The position numbers were made by a program, and so were the translations under genes. Of a DNA stretch of 64,000 nt, positions 38,299 to 54,932 are shown in pieces (positions within the stretch are counted from its first letter, which is position 1; each line of letters begins with the position of its first letter). Source of the stretch: Dipteronia dyeriana (taxonomy: Eukaryota > Streptophyta > Magnoliopsida > Sapindales > Sapindaceae); NCBI GenBank assembly GCA_032871835.1, contig CM065303.1, positions 19,780,001 to 19,844,000 on the forward strand, in the 5' to 3' direction. The notes under the pieces are model-generated. The model saw nothing but the letters and a program-made list of their open reading frames with translations, did not search any database and had not been told where the DNA came from.

Positions 38299-38952
38299 AT
38301 GGCGTCACCTTCAACTAAACGATTCACAAACATTTGTGTGATTGGTGGCACTAACTATGGGAAATACAAAGAGTTTGTTGAGGCTGCAACTCATCTTGGT
38401 AAGGTTTTGGCTGAGAGAAAATTACACCTAGTGTATGGAGGAGGTAACTTAGGATTAATGGGGTGTGTTTCACGAGCTGCACGAGACGGAGGTAGTCAAG
38501 TTCTGGGTATTGTCCCAAAACCTACGGCCGCAATAGACATCATCGGAAAGACAAACGGTGAAGAACTGGCTGTTTCAGGTATGCCTGAAAGATTGACTGC
38601 TATGTTACATCATGCTGATGCGTTTATATATTTGCCAGGTGGTTTTGGAACCTTAGAAGAAATCTTTACAATGGCATCCTGGGCGTAACTACACATCCAT
38701 GAGAAACCCATCGGTTTGTTGAATGTTAATAAATTTTATGATGGTTTGCTTTCATTTCTTGATCATGCTCAGAAAAATTATTACATTCCACCTTCAATCA
38801 GAAAAATCTTTACCTCTGCTTCAAGTCCTCATGAGTTGATTGACCAGTTACAAGCTTTCAATTACGAGCTAGATCCTTCAACCTCCAAAATTGATTGGTC
38901 CATTGATGAAGAGAACAAGAAACGTAAAATTGATATGAATCTCAGTTTGTGA
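38299..38952 (+). pseudogene. LOG-like cytokinin phosphoribohydrolase gene captured in a Gypsy element
   Basis: An intronless 654-bp frame, 217 residues long, that is complete except for one TAA at codon 130 (38686-38688), where family members usually have glutamine (WAQ). It opens MASPSTKRFTNICVIGG and carries the LOG/lysine-decarboxylase-like signatures VYGGGNLGLMG (residues 45-55) and PGGFGTLEE (113-121). Arg98 lies before the helix leading to the PGG loop, where family members have a conserved arginine. LOG enzymes release active cytokinin bases from riboside monophosphates; some relatives are not cytokinin-active. Here the usual R-K pair is R-L, so activity is doubtful even without the stop. 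It lies between integrase and the 3' LTR in the same orientation as the element. Lack of introns suggests capture from RNA. Confidence 0.87.
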
Positions 38953-39466
38953 TTGTCCCATGGTTTCTATGCATTTTATTTTCATTTTTTTTGTATTTGT
39001 TTTGTTGTTTTGCAGGATTTTGTTGTCTTTCAAGTTGTTCATGTGATATCTTCTAAACCTTAACTCTTTCTAAAGACATTGGGGACAATGTCTCGTTCTG
39101 GTTGGGGGGAGGGGATAGTTGATTCAATAACTTTTGTTTTTCAAAAAAAAAAAACTAACTTCTAACAATTTTTTTTTATAAAGATGACTGAGTAAGGAGA
39201 TCTTTTAGATACTTCTGAGACGCATCTTTGTAGTTCTGATGTATTTTTTCTCTCTTCTTACTATTCAAATTTATAAACTCTCCATATTGATATCATTGAC
39301 TAATCCTTTTGTTCATTAAGTCATCTTGAGAAATTTTTCGAACTATTCTAGACACACACGCACATTGACACGTGATTATGTGCAGTAAGTTGAGATTTTA
39401 CGATATTTAGTTCTGAAACATCATTCAAGGGTAACAACCGAAGGTAGTGGTCTTATTTAAAAATAT

Positions 39467-39501
<35 letters not shown>

Positions 39502-40176
39502 TTTGTGTGTTGTGATCAAAACTCTTACTTAGTAGCCGGGCCTCATGCCTCAGTAACCATAGAGTGTTCATACAAAACGGTGGAGTCTGGATAAGAATAA
39601 AATGCAGTTTCGTAGCCTCTTTAACTCGAGCAATTAAGTCCGAGGGGTGCTTTAACATCTAATGCCCTAAGACCAACTAGTTTGGGAGTCATTGACCCAA
39701 AGCTCATTATTTGGGTTAAAGAGAAAGCTTAAGGGAATTGTACTAAAAAAAACACCTGCAATCCGAGTAATTACGCCCATAGGAGTGTTTTAACACTTAA
39801 TGCCCTAAAACTAACTAGTTTGGGAGTCATTGGCCTAAAGCTCGCTACATTGATTAAAGATGGAATGTTTGTTTCCAATTTTGTTATATTAAAAAAAAAA
39901 AAACAAAAAAAGAATAAGAAGAAATAAAACTATTGCCTAAAGAAGAAGCCCTGATGAGATTTCAGAATGAAAATGTTGTTTGATTTCAATTGAATCTCAT
40001 AGTTATCGTGTTGATCTTTATTGAGCACAAGAAAGTTTGATTGATAACTTAATTGATGACCGGTTGTCAAAGGGTGAGAAAAGAGGTAATGGAGAGTTTG
40101 TCTATTTGGTAGTTTAGAGATTTGAATTTGAGTTTTTACTATTTTCGCTTTAATTGCTAGAGACTAGCAATAAGCT
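38953..40176. other. non-coding 3' region of the Gypsy element
   Basis: No reading frame is recognised. It contains a G-rich GGTTGGGGGGAGGGG at about 39099-39113, resembling a second polypurine tract, an (AAT)n run at about 39473-39501, and a diverged tandem duplication (TTAATGCCCTAA.. blocks at about 39625-39720 and 39765-39850). Confidence 0.7.
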
Positions 40177-40192
40177 GGTTGGGGGGGAGGGG
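40177..40192 (+). promoter_or_regulatory. polypurine tract
   Basis: GGTTGGGGGGGAGGGG ends directly at the first base of the 3' LTR, where plus-strand DNA priming is expected. Confidence 0.85.
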
Positions 40193-41418
40193 TGATTAAC
40201 ACTGAAAAATGTATGTTTACTAAGGGATAATATCATCATTTTACACTTCCAATATGATTAATTCCCCAATTTAGACATAATTTCGTTTGCTCGCTTAAAT
40301 TAATGTGTTGTATAGTAATCAGTGTATTTTTCTTTGTATTTCAGAGGTAATTCGATCAATTCAGAATTATGGAGAAGTCAAATGGAAAAACAAACATCAT
40401 TTTCAAGTTTAGAATGTCAAAAACCTTAGGAAGGCAACAGATGGTATTTTTGTAATTTTAACTATTAACTATTCACAGTTGACTTTCACTATTTCTGATG
40501 ACGTGACACATTCCTATTAGCCCAAACTGCTAGTGCACCATACACGCAGCTGCAGAGAATAATATTCTAGAAGCCGGTGCACTGTTCACATTCACGGATG
40601 CGTTTACTGTTCACTATTCACTTCACGGATGAGTTTACTGTTTACTGTTCACTGTTCACTATTCACTGATGACGTGGTGAAATCTGGACGCTCCATTCTA
40701 AATTCATCTGATGATCAATTTTCATCATTATTTTGTATAAATAGGGGGTCTCTCCCCCTTAATTTTCATATTCTGAATCAAAATCTGATATTATATTTGT
40801 GAAATTCTCTCTCTTTTGTTCTCAAATTCTCAGTTTAAATAAAATAATTATTTTCTAGTTAAATTATGTCTGGCTAATTTTATATAGCTGGGGCCAAAGG
40901 TGATACTATTGGTATGGAAAATATGATCCAATTATAGTAAGTTTATTATTTTTTTGCTTTCTTCCCTCTTATTTTTGTGGAGTTTTTGACTCACTGTAGA
41001 CAGACAGATATTGTCTAGCACAGTGAGTACATTTACCCATATCTATCAGATAGCGGTTTATCTCCTCTGATCTTTGTGGAGTTTTGACTCACTGTAGAGA
41101 AACAGATGTTGTCTAGCACAGTGAGTACTTTTACCTACAACTATCAGAGAGTGGTCAGTGGAGTGGAATACTCTCCCATTAATCTGGACTAAAAATTAAT
41201 TATTGGATCCTATTTGAATTACCAACAGTGGATCCCTTAGCCCCAGTTTTAATTTTAATTGATTTACATTTTATAACAAGCTTAGTAATTAATCTAGATA
41301 ATTAATTCTATAAGGACAAGTGAACAACCTCCCTGTGGTTCGACCCGGTCTTACCAGTTAATTTATTACTATGACACTCTTATACTTGAGAGTATGAACA
41401 CTTTTTTAGGACGTGTCA
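40193..41418 (+). repeat. 3' LTR of the Gypsy element
   Basis: 1226 bp, TGATTAACACTG to ACGTGTCA, colinear with the 5' LTR but with many substitutions and indels, chiefly in the CACTGTT repeat. It keeps the TG start that the 5' LTR has lost. Confidence 0.92.
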
Positions 41419-41852
41419 TTGTCCCCTAAACATTTTTTTTTAGACATTAAACTCTTGAACTATAATTTATTGACAAGCAATTGAGTTTATTACCTCCCTG
41501 AGAGAGGGTATCTACAGTCAGATTTTGCCTATAAACATGAGTTTGGGAGATTTAATGTCTAAAAAAAAAAATTTAAGCGGCAACATGCAAATTTACGTAT
41601 ACTTTAGGGCATCGGTGCCAATTACTCTTTTAAATAATACGAGGACCAGTGAGGTAAAAAGTAAAAAAGTTACAAGCTATTTGGAATTAAGCAAAACATG
41701 TCGTACTTGTCTGGTAACTATCCAAAAAATATCACTGCGCTGTAAGGGTGAATTCGTAATATCATGGCAAGACCAGCACCAATTGGTCCAATTCCATTGA
41801 CTAATATAATCCTCAAAATCAAATATATGGAAGTAATAGAACCAAATCAAAA

Positions 41853-41866
41853 TTAGGGTTAGGGTT
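41853..41866 (+). promoter_or_regulatory. telo-box-like motif upstream of RPS23 pseudogene
   Basis: TTAGGGTTAGGGTT lies about 70 bp before the RPS23-like ATG. Telo boxes (AAACCCTAA on the other strand) are typical of plant ribosomal-protein promoters, so the promoter of the parent gene appears to have been copied too. Confidence 0.6.
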
Positions 41867-41935
41867 CTTGTCAGCTGTCTCTTCTTCTCTACGTGTAACT
41901 CTCAGTCTCTTCGAGCATCTCCTTCTCTCTGCCAA

Positions 41936-46871
<4,936 letters not shown>

Positions 46872-46995
46872 CCTTCAACTCCCCAAAAAAAAAAAAAAAA
46901 AACAATTTTTTTTGTCAACAATAGCATATGAAGTTGACGAAGTTGACGGTTAACATGTAAATAGCTATAGACACACAGTTATCAGTTTTCAAATT

Positions 46996-47054
<59 letters not shown>
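46872..47054. promoter_or_regulatory. 5' flank with (GA)n tract upstream of the SLAWD/LDPEEL gene
   Basis: A poly-A stretch about 15-30 bases before the ATG (plus-strand view) and a (AG)n run at 47000-47054, which is (CT)n on the gene strand, lie just upstream of the start. GA/CT repeats in this position are common in plant core promoters and 5' UTRs. Regulatory use is inferred. Confidence 0.5.
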
Positions 47055-47057
<3 letters not shown>

Positions 47058-49190
47058 AAATTTAAATTGTTTATGCTATTTAATTGTAATTAATGCATTG
47101 ATTACATTTGCTGTCATGGGATTCTGTCCTAAAATATTAGTTCAAAATATAGGAATCAAAAACAATATTTTTGACCACCTAAGCATCCTATAAGATCATG
47201 CCACATGTGATTTTTCCATATACATGACATTGTTTTATTGGCTACTGTAGACTCACCCTGATCTGAGTCCCCGGTTTTGTGACAAATTGACAATGTTAAT
47301 AATAACATAATAATTCTGTGCATGGATCAGTTGGGCCTCAGATTAACTTGGCCCATTTAATGATTTGGGCTTTTAAGAACCATAACAGTCCATCTGGGAA
47401 GCCTAATTGCTGCTATACTCTCACGTGTAATATTTCCTTAAATTGGAAATGAACAAATTACACATAAGGTTTTTATTTTACCATCGGAATCAATTTATTC
47501 AAAAATTGAAAAATGACCATCCGTGTTTTTCGTCACACTTGGTGAAAGCTAACGATTGGAAGAGTTATTATTATTATTATTTTTTTTTATTTCATCTCAT
47601 TTTTTAAAAGTAATTACTTTTATAAATATGAAAATTAAAAAAATAATAATAAACAATTCTGGATCTCCATCGTCTATCTGAGAGATAGACATTGGAGATC
47701 CATTAAAAAAAAAAAAAAAAAAAGATAGGTGAAAATCAATCTCTAGAGTCTAGATGGATCTCCATAAATATTCATCTTTGGATCTCCGGGGGAGGCACGA
47801 GCATATAGGGAAGGCTCAAGCCTCCTACGCATAGCCTTCCCTTGAAGATCGGTGCAGATCCAAATTAAATCTCCACCCTTTTTTTTTTTTTCATTCTTTT
47901 TAATTAATTGAGTTTATATGCACCTTCTTGTCAATTAACTGTTATATAAAACATGAATTTAGAAAATCTCAATAATGTTTATCATCAAAACTATCCATCC
48001 TTTCAAATATATGGCTCGATCATGAGCAAGTGCTTTTGGAAACAGAAAGTGAAAGGATATATCTCCACTGATCTCTAGGTGCATGTCAAAGCAAAAGCTG
48101 AGGCAAAAAAAAAAGCTATTTTCTGTGGTTACAAGTTACCAACTTATTGGATGGAAATTTCAAGTGCAGAGAATGCTGTTCTTGGATTCCAAATGTCTTA
48201 AAAAAACTGAATGATCAGATGATGATCAATGAGTGAGTGATATCCTGAACCCCACAAAGTTTAGATTCGTTGGTTGCATTGGACGCAACTACAGACAAGA
48301 ATCACTTTTAAATCTTCTAAAAATTACATCAAATTATTATTTTTGAAAGATTCAAAGCTCCCTCTCTCCTCTATTGCTTTACAAAAAGTGAACAAAAAAG
48401 GGTTTTCTTGGGATAGTTATCGCTTATTATTATAGAAAAAGTTAGTAGAGAATAGATGCTTTGTACCCGATTAGAAGTCCATAATAATTTCTTGGCTTTT
48501 TGAAATCAAAATGTTATATTTTTAATTTGATCATAATTATTATTCTACCCTTTTAGAACACTTTTATTTTAGCAACAAATAATTTTTAGGAATGTCAAGT
48601 TATGTGTTTGTTTTTGTTGTCTAGCATACAAGTCAATACTTCTATATGCAAGTTTTATCATTTTTATGATATTTATTTATATTATTTTTAACTATGAGCT
48701 TGATTTGATGATAAACATTTAACATTCACACCACGAGGTTGAATGTATATTAATTCTTTTCTTTGAAAAATTTTATTCTTATGATTTTTACCCCACATCA
48801 ACAATTAATCATGCAAAACAAATATATTGATATATTTCGTTCTAAGTAGCTCATTAGATGAAATCTAATTTGGCTAATATTATTCACTTTAGTCCAATAA
48901 ACCTCGTGCTTTTAATGTTAACTTCAATCCGACGTGAGAGAAATATTTTAACAAGAAACTTCAGTTAAATATTATTATATAATTATTAATACTATTCAAA
49001 GAAAAAAAAAAGCAAAAAATAGTAAATATTAATTATCTTCTATCTAATTTCTTGTAATGGCATCTTCACATAGAATATAATTTTAATTGTGAAGCTCGTC
49101 GTATACTTGAAGTTGGCAAAACGCTATTCATAAAAAGAAATAAAAAATAAAAAATAAAAAAGATATTAGTACAAATAGTTAAATCAGGAA
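47055..49190. other. gene-free AT-rich region with hairpin-forming sequence
   Basis: No gene seen. 47661-47701 is a near-perfect inverted repeat (GGATCTCCAT.. pairing with ..ATTGGAGATCC, 3-base loop). At about 47818-47852 GGGAAGGCT pairs with AGCCTTCCC. Repeated GATCTCC motifs suggest remains of a small inverted-repeat element. Confidence 0.5.
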
Positions 49191-49392
49191 ATAAATTATT
49201 ATTTTTAATCAAATTCTATTTTTTTATTATTTATAATCAATTATCAGAATGTATTATTATTTTTAACCAACAATTTACAAAACTACCCTTTTTTCATGTA
49301 GTGTGTCACGTTAAACGTGACTTAAGTATACTATTTCGTATTTAACATGACACATCGTCTGATATCGTGAAATTATGCACTTTTCAAGAAAA

Positions 49393-50463
49393 TGAGATAT
49401 TTCATGTCCAACATAATATACATAGGATATCTCATGTCCAACATGACATATATAGAATATTTCATACCTAACATGATATATATGAGATATCTTATATGAA
49501 ATACCGTATATAGTAGATATTTCATGTTCAACATGACATACATGAGATATTTCATACCCAACGTGACATATATGGAATATTTCATACCCAACATGACATA
49601 TATGAGATATTTCATACAAAATATGACAGACATGAGATATTTCATGTCTAACATGAAATACTTCATACAAGAAATATTTCATACCTAATATAATATACAT
49701 GAGATATTTCTTACCCAACATGATATACATGGGATATATCATGCATAACATGATATACATGAGATATTTCATGTCTTATATAAAATAATGCATACATGAG
49801 ATATTTTAGGTCCAATATGACATACATGAGATATTTATTCGCAACATGACATACATGTAGGGGAGAAGCCAGAATTTTGGTTTTTTTTTGGGGGGGGGGG
49901 GGAAGGGAGACAAAAATAAATATTCAAGTTAACAGAAGGTAAATATATTAATATTAAAAAATTTATTAAAAAACCAGATGTAATAGCATCTAGTCTCATA
50001 TGTTATGGTATAACAAATAAATTAATAAATAAAATAGATATCAACTTTATGAATCAAAATGGAACCCGATGTTTTTTTCTTAAATCTCTAGAATCATCAA
50101 TAACCGAATCTAAGCTAAGTTGCTATGTGATTTTCCTTTCAATATACATGATTAGAGTTTGTAAGAACGTCATCTTCTATCTTGTTGTGAATGCTAGTAT
50201 TGACAATACACATAGCTTAAAATAACTTTTAAATAGTTGTAGTTGAAAATGTTTAAATAAATAAACATTTAAATAACAAACTAGTATAAGAAATATAGAA
50301 AAATTATATTAATAACCTAAACTATTAATACATTTAAACAAAAGATTAAATTTATATCAATTTATAATATCGTACATGAAATTATTCAGATGGATGGGTC
50401 GGAGAATAAGAAGATCAATTTTGTTAGGTAATAGGAACAAAATTGCTTAAATGAAAAATTGGA

Positions 50464-50515
<52 letters not shown>

Positions 50516-51185
50516 GTGTGTGTGTTGGGTTAGTTTATGATGTATAGGAAACTAAATCTCAAAACAAATATATTTTCTCTTCTATATTAAAGAGAAATAT
50601 ATAAAATTAGATATAATTGAAATTTTATTTATTTATTATAATAATATTATTATTAGTTTAAAAGTATATAACAAGAATACCATACTAGTACCAAATAATA
50701 AAAAAAAAAAACTAACATAGGATCCATATATTTATTAGATGTATAATATATTTTGATAAAATAACATCCTATATAATTTATTTTTGTTAAATAAAACAAC
50801 AATTTAAAGCTTTTGAAAAAAAAAAATTGGGTGGGGGGCCATGGCCCCTGCCAGTCCCCACGTACCTTCGCCTTTGCATACATGGAATATTTCATGTCAA
50901 ATATGATATACGTGACATATTTCATGTTTTACATGAAATACTGCATACATGTGTTATTTCATATCCAACACGACGTACACGGGATATTTCATGTCCAACA
51001 TGATATACATATGATATATTATGGCCAACATGACATACATGAGATATTTCATTCCCAACATTACATACGGGATATTTCATGGCAAACATGATATACATGA
51101 CATATTTCACGTTTTATATGAAATACTGCATACAAGGGATATTTCATGCATAACATGTTATACATAAGATATTTCATGCTCCAAC
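49393..51185. repeat. 30-bp minisatellite split by a hAT-like insertion
   Basis: Tandem units of consensus GATATTTCAT-ACCCAACATG-ACATACATGA (30 bp), with some 37-bp variants, occupy 49393-49857 and about 50877-51185, together roughly 25 units. Because 30 is divisible by three, it yields long but meaningless reading frames on both strands. The array was one block before the 1-kb insertion. Confidence 0.92.
49858..50876. mobile_element. hAT-like non-autonomous element in the minisatellite
   Basis: 1019 bp starting TAGGGGAGAAGCCAG and ending CGTACCTTCGCCTTTG. The ends are imperfect inverted repeats (YARRGGMGAAGS-type) with GGGGGGCCATGGCCCC inside the right end, as in plant hAT elements of the GGGGCGGAGCCAG kind. 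Flanks are CATACATG on both sides (49850-49857 and 50877-50884), an 8-bp duplication, although this octamer also occurs in the minisatellite itself. Contains a (TA)n run at about 50468-50510. No transposase. Confidence 0.75.
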
Positions 51186-51335
51186 AAGAACTATAAAAAG
51201 TTTTAATTTGGCAATCAATTATAACGGTCGATGAGACACTTTAGATTACGTGGATGAGAAACTCATTAGGGAGTTGGTGGAAACAAGTTTTCATACAATG
51301 AGTTAATGGAGAAGATGTTAGTTTTTGTATTGTAC

Positions 51336-51500
51336 ATCCACCTGAAAAGAGAAGACCATCGGGCAGGCCAAAAAAATTTAAGATACTTTATTCCTTGGAA
51401 GTGCCTCTTTTAAAGGTATGTACCAATTGTGGAGGATCTTGACCAATTATGACTGGACATAATATTCAAACATGCTTAAACGTGGAAGCAAAACCATGAC
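51336..51500 (+). pseudogene. C-terminal remnant of a MULE transposase
   Basis: In one frame the DNA reads VHPPEKRRPSGRPKKFK, then VCTNCGGS, a stop, and GHNIQTCLN. This is the proline/basic linker (RRPxGRPKK) and CX2C..H..C zinc knuckle found at the C-terminus of plant Mutator-like transposases. The catalytic region is missing; upstream is minisatellite. A TGA interrupts the knuckle. Confidence 0.65.
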
Positions 51501-53490
51501 CTACCATAACGTTACAACTTTTAACTAGTGTTGGTTGTTAACTGTTGAAATTTTCATTTTATGTTGGTCGTTCAATGTCATTTACAATCTTAGTTTTTGT
51601 AAGTCGTTTATACAATTTGGAATGTTAATAAGCTTTCCTCTATTTACAGATACTATATTCATTGATTTTAAGGCTTGATTAATAACTTTGGACTAAAAAC
51701 AGATGATTGACTGAAATTTCGGCAACGTTTTCACTGTTTGTTGACATTATCAAAAAATTTGATTACCTGCATTAATCACAATATCATATTTCAGTAACAC
51801 AATACAACATTTTATTATAAAACCATATCATTCTATTCACCATAGAGCCTCGATTAATTAGTTCTAATTAGAAATAATATTTTTAATGTTTAGACAACAT
51901 CTATCTAATGTCATTGACATAGCAGCAAAGCTTGAAATAACCATTATACAGTTTCACTCATAATGTTCTTCATATCGTCCGCTGTGAAGTCCATTTGGTA
52001 AGATTTATCTTGAATAATATTTTCCATGTACTTCATGATGAACACATAGCAACTTCCTCATGCATTTAGCAATAATAATTGTCAATGTCAATAATTGGAA
52101 ATAGTAATAAAAATTTAAAAAAAACAAACAAACTTTAAAAATGTTCTAACGTGTCATGTTGCTGAGTCATTTTTCGTAACAGATTTGTCTATTGTTTTTC
52201 ATCGAGTCGTTTTATCAAACACCTTGAGTGTCTCACTTTCACAGAGTTGTTCAATGACTATTCTAAGCTTGAAATTGAACAATTCTTCAAAAACTAGAAA
52301 CCTAGCTCTTCATCATCACAAACCCATTTCCAAAACATGTTCCTTCACAAGACTAACCAAAATATTATTCAATTTCTCAACAAAAACCCTACCATTTTCG
52401 ACCAATAAAAATAAAAAATCTAATGAATAAAAGGAAAATTAAATAAATAATTTTTTAAAATAATGTAAAAGGCTAATTGTTTGGAAGATCTAGGAACTCA
52501 TATCTCCTAATATTTTTTAAAATTATATAAAAAACAATTATTGATGAAAATGAAAAAGAAAAATAAATAAATAATAGTTTTTTTAGAAGATCTGGGAACC
52601 AGATCTCCCAATTCTTCTTTCTTAGGAGAAAAAAAACACAGTAAAAATCATTGAAACAATAAAATTAATCAATTTAAATGAATCAATATAATACACAAAA
52701 AAAACCCAGTTGCAAGAAAAAAGAGAGGAAGAGAACAGAACAAAAAGTAAAACATCATTTTTTTATGAGTAAAGAATTATATAAATCAAAGCAAAAACAA
52801 CTTCAAGAACCAACCTTTACGACTCAGATACAGGAGAATCATTATTATTTTTTTCTCCATAAAGCTAGCAACTGTAGCCTGATCTTCAAACTTCTCTCAC
52901 TTTCACAAACCTATCAATGCCACTTAAATCTTATAACATATAAACACATATTAGCATAGTATAGAGAAATTAATAACCGAAAAACCATCAAAAACCAACC
53001 CCACATAAATAAAAAAGACATAAATAGATCAACAACCAACCTAAAAACAAAAGACCCGTTAATAAAGGTAAAAAAACATTTAAATTTAAAAACCAATCAT
53101 TATAAAATGTTATGAGTGAATAAAACTGGAAATAGAAAATAAAAAAATAAAAACAAAAAGATAAATGGTGGGTACAAAACTCAAGAACAAAACCAACCAA
53201 TTGCAAAGAAGAAAATGACAATAAAAACTTGTATGCTTTATAAATCTTAGTTTTTACGCTCAGCTCTAAGAAAGTTTCCTCCCACAGTAACAAATAAAAG
53301 AAGTAAAATAGTAAATACATACATACAATAGTAGAAGCGGCGGTATAAGAGATGACAGTTGTCGATGAATCTACAGCGATGAACTATAGTCGACGGAAGC
53401 AAAATGAGATATTGAGAGAGTGAGTGAGGTCAGACACGTTTTAGGATTTAAGGTTAGGTTTTAAAGTTAAAAAAGTATATGTATTTAGTA
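51501..53490. other. no gene recognised
   Basis: AT-rich sequence. Open frames at 52185-52430 and 52678-52959 and their antisense partners have biased composition and match no family I know. Probably interior of the decayed Mutator-like element. Confidence 0.5.
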
Positions 53491-53804
53491 ATTAGAAACA
53501 AATTGGTTTTTTTTTTTTTTACAAACAAGAGTATTTTAGATAATATAACTTATACTTGGTTAAAAACAATAACTTAAATTTTTTTGATTAAAAACAATAA
53601 TCCATTATGTAGTTAGGTTATTTTTTACGGAATTCACTAAAAAAAAAAGTTTGGCAAAACTTGACTCTTCTTTATATCAACATCACAATTTGTTATTTCT
53701 TTGCTAAGAGCACGAAGTCCAATTTGAGTAGAATTGTTGCATTTGGAAAAATGATCACAGTGGAAATAAATACCACTCATCCAAAGAAAAATTAGAAGAA
53801 TGCA

Positions 53805-54195
53805 CCGGTGTCGGTTTGGAAGACTTTTTTACTGGTTAAAAGAGTTTTTTTTTTTTAATTAAAAAAATCCTTTTAAAAAAATATTGTATCGTTTGGTTGT
53901 CACCCAGTAGAGTTTTTAAACGATTAAAAAAGCTGTTTTACATCTACTTGGAGAATCTCAAATTTTAGTCTTTTCCAAATAGATTTTTTTGAGTTTTTTT
54001 TAATAACACTAAAAAGTCTAATATAACCTTATCATTTAAAATAGTTTTTGAATATTTTGATAATCTTGCCGTTTAAAAAAGCTTTTTCTAATTGACAACC
54101 AAACAACCAAAATCTTCCTATTAAAAACTCTAATTGTAAAATGTTTACTTTAAAAGATCTACTTGAAGAACCTCTCCCAAACGGATCCTAAATAG
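53805..54195. mobile_element. possible MITE with internal inverted repeats
   Basis: The left part GTCGGTTTGGAAGACTTTT and the reversed right part GGATCCGTTTGGGAGAGG look like degenerate inverted ends. GTTTGGTTGTCA at about 53910 recurs inverted at about 54096, and CTACTTGGAGAATCTC recurs as CTACTTGAAGAACCTCTC. No target duplication found, so this is tentative. Confidence 0.4.
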
Positions 54196-54932
54196 TTTTA
54201 AGACTCTTTCAAATCAATGTTATAACTATCAAACAGTGGTAAAGCTACATCAGGGCTTGGAGTGGCCATACTGCCATAGTCACACGGCCGCACAAACATT
54301 TCTATTAATTTTTTTTTTTTGGCTTCATCACAAGTTCACAACTGTTATTAAATGTTAGCATTAACTAATGAGTTATAAATCCCACTGATAATATTTATCA
54401 GGTCCCTCAACACGGAGTCTCTAATATTGACTTGGATACGGGCTGGAATATAAAACCGAACCTAACTCTTCTATTAAGAGCTTGTTTGTAGTCGGCAATA
54501 CACCGATTCAATATTTATTGGTTCATAGTGACTCATCAACTCTGCCTCCAATATATACCGGTAAAAGACAAATCCAGTTAATTAATTATTTTAATAAAAC
54601 AAATTGCATTAATTATATATATATATTGGATTAGACTTTTTGTCCCAATTTGATAATTTAATATGAATTAACATGTAGAGGTGAAGCAGAATGTTGGAGT
54701 TGGAGACATGGAGTTGGAATTGAGTCGGGAATCTAGAAATTGTGAAAGACCCGCTTAGGAGACCAAAACCTGTTTTTTTTTTTTTTTTTTCTTTTTTTTA
54801 GTTGTTAAAAGTTACCACTTACAAATAGGGAAATACTGTTTTTTTCTAAAAATTTATCCTAAAAATTTATACAATCCAATATGATAATCAAACTCATTTA
54901 ATGAATTGTCATATTTTTTCTCACATTATTTC
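54196..54932. other. spacer, no gene
   Basis: AT-rich spacer with a T homopolymer at about 54772-54790. No coding signal seen. Confidence 0.55.

Larger units (their letters stand above)
31696..41418 (+). mobile_element. Athila-like Ty3/Gypsy LTR retrotransposon lacking RT and carrying a LOG-like gene
   Basis: A 9723-bp element bounded by LTRs 31696-32894 and 40193-41418, with perfect 5-bp target duplications TTGTC (31691-31695 and 41419-41423). It has a primer-binding site right after the 5' LTR and a G-rich polypurine tract right before the 3' LTR. Internal order: gag with CCHC knuckle, aspartic protease, integrase, unknown ORF, LOG-like ORF. Gag-protease-integrase order and style fit the Athila branch of Ty3/Gypsy. 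Reverse transcriptase and RNase H are absent: only about 200 bp separate protease and integrase. All retroviral-type genes are broken. Confidence 0.93.
31637..41646. mobile_element. fold-back MITE split by the Gypsy element (approximate ends)
   Basis: The left flank of the Gypsy element (31637-31695: TAATTGGCATCAATACC..., ATGTTG) is an inverted, roughly 75 percent match to 41585-41646 on its right. Inside that, CATTTTTTTTTTAGACATTAAACTC (41440s) pairs with the inverted phrase ending near 41570. Rejoined at the Gypsy target site, the two parts form a small (about 280 bp) element with long inverted arms. No clear target duplication could be assigned, so superfamily and exact ends are open. Confidence 0.55.
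49190..53620. mobile_element. probable decayed Mutator-like element (approximate ends)
   Basis: The outer sequences are similar in inverted orientation: TTATTATTTTTAATCAAA and TTATTATTTTTAACCAA on the left (about 49195-49285) against TTATTGTTTTTAATCAAA and TTATTGTTTTTAACCAA on the reversed right side (about 53500-53610). Between them lie a 30-bp minisatellite, a transposase C-terminal remnant of MULE type at 51336-51500, and a leader-like pyrimidine-rich segment on the minus strand at about 53330-53460. Ends and target duplication could not be fixed. Confidence 0.42.

Noticed and set aside
41853..41866. Interstitial telomere repeat
   Set aside because: Only two TTAGGG-type units, placed like a ribosomal-protein telo box.
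49311..49772. 153- and 97-residue repeat proteins
   Set aside because: The 30-bp minisatellite is a multiple of three, so open frames arise automatically on both strands.
49393..51185. CRISPR-like regular array
   Set aside because: Units are contiguous diverged tandem repeats with no unique spacers, in a plant nuclear context.
52678..53320. Overlapping open frames on both strands
   Set aside because: Biased A/T composition and no recognisable domain; likely transposon interior.
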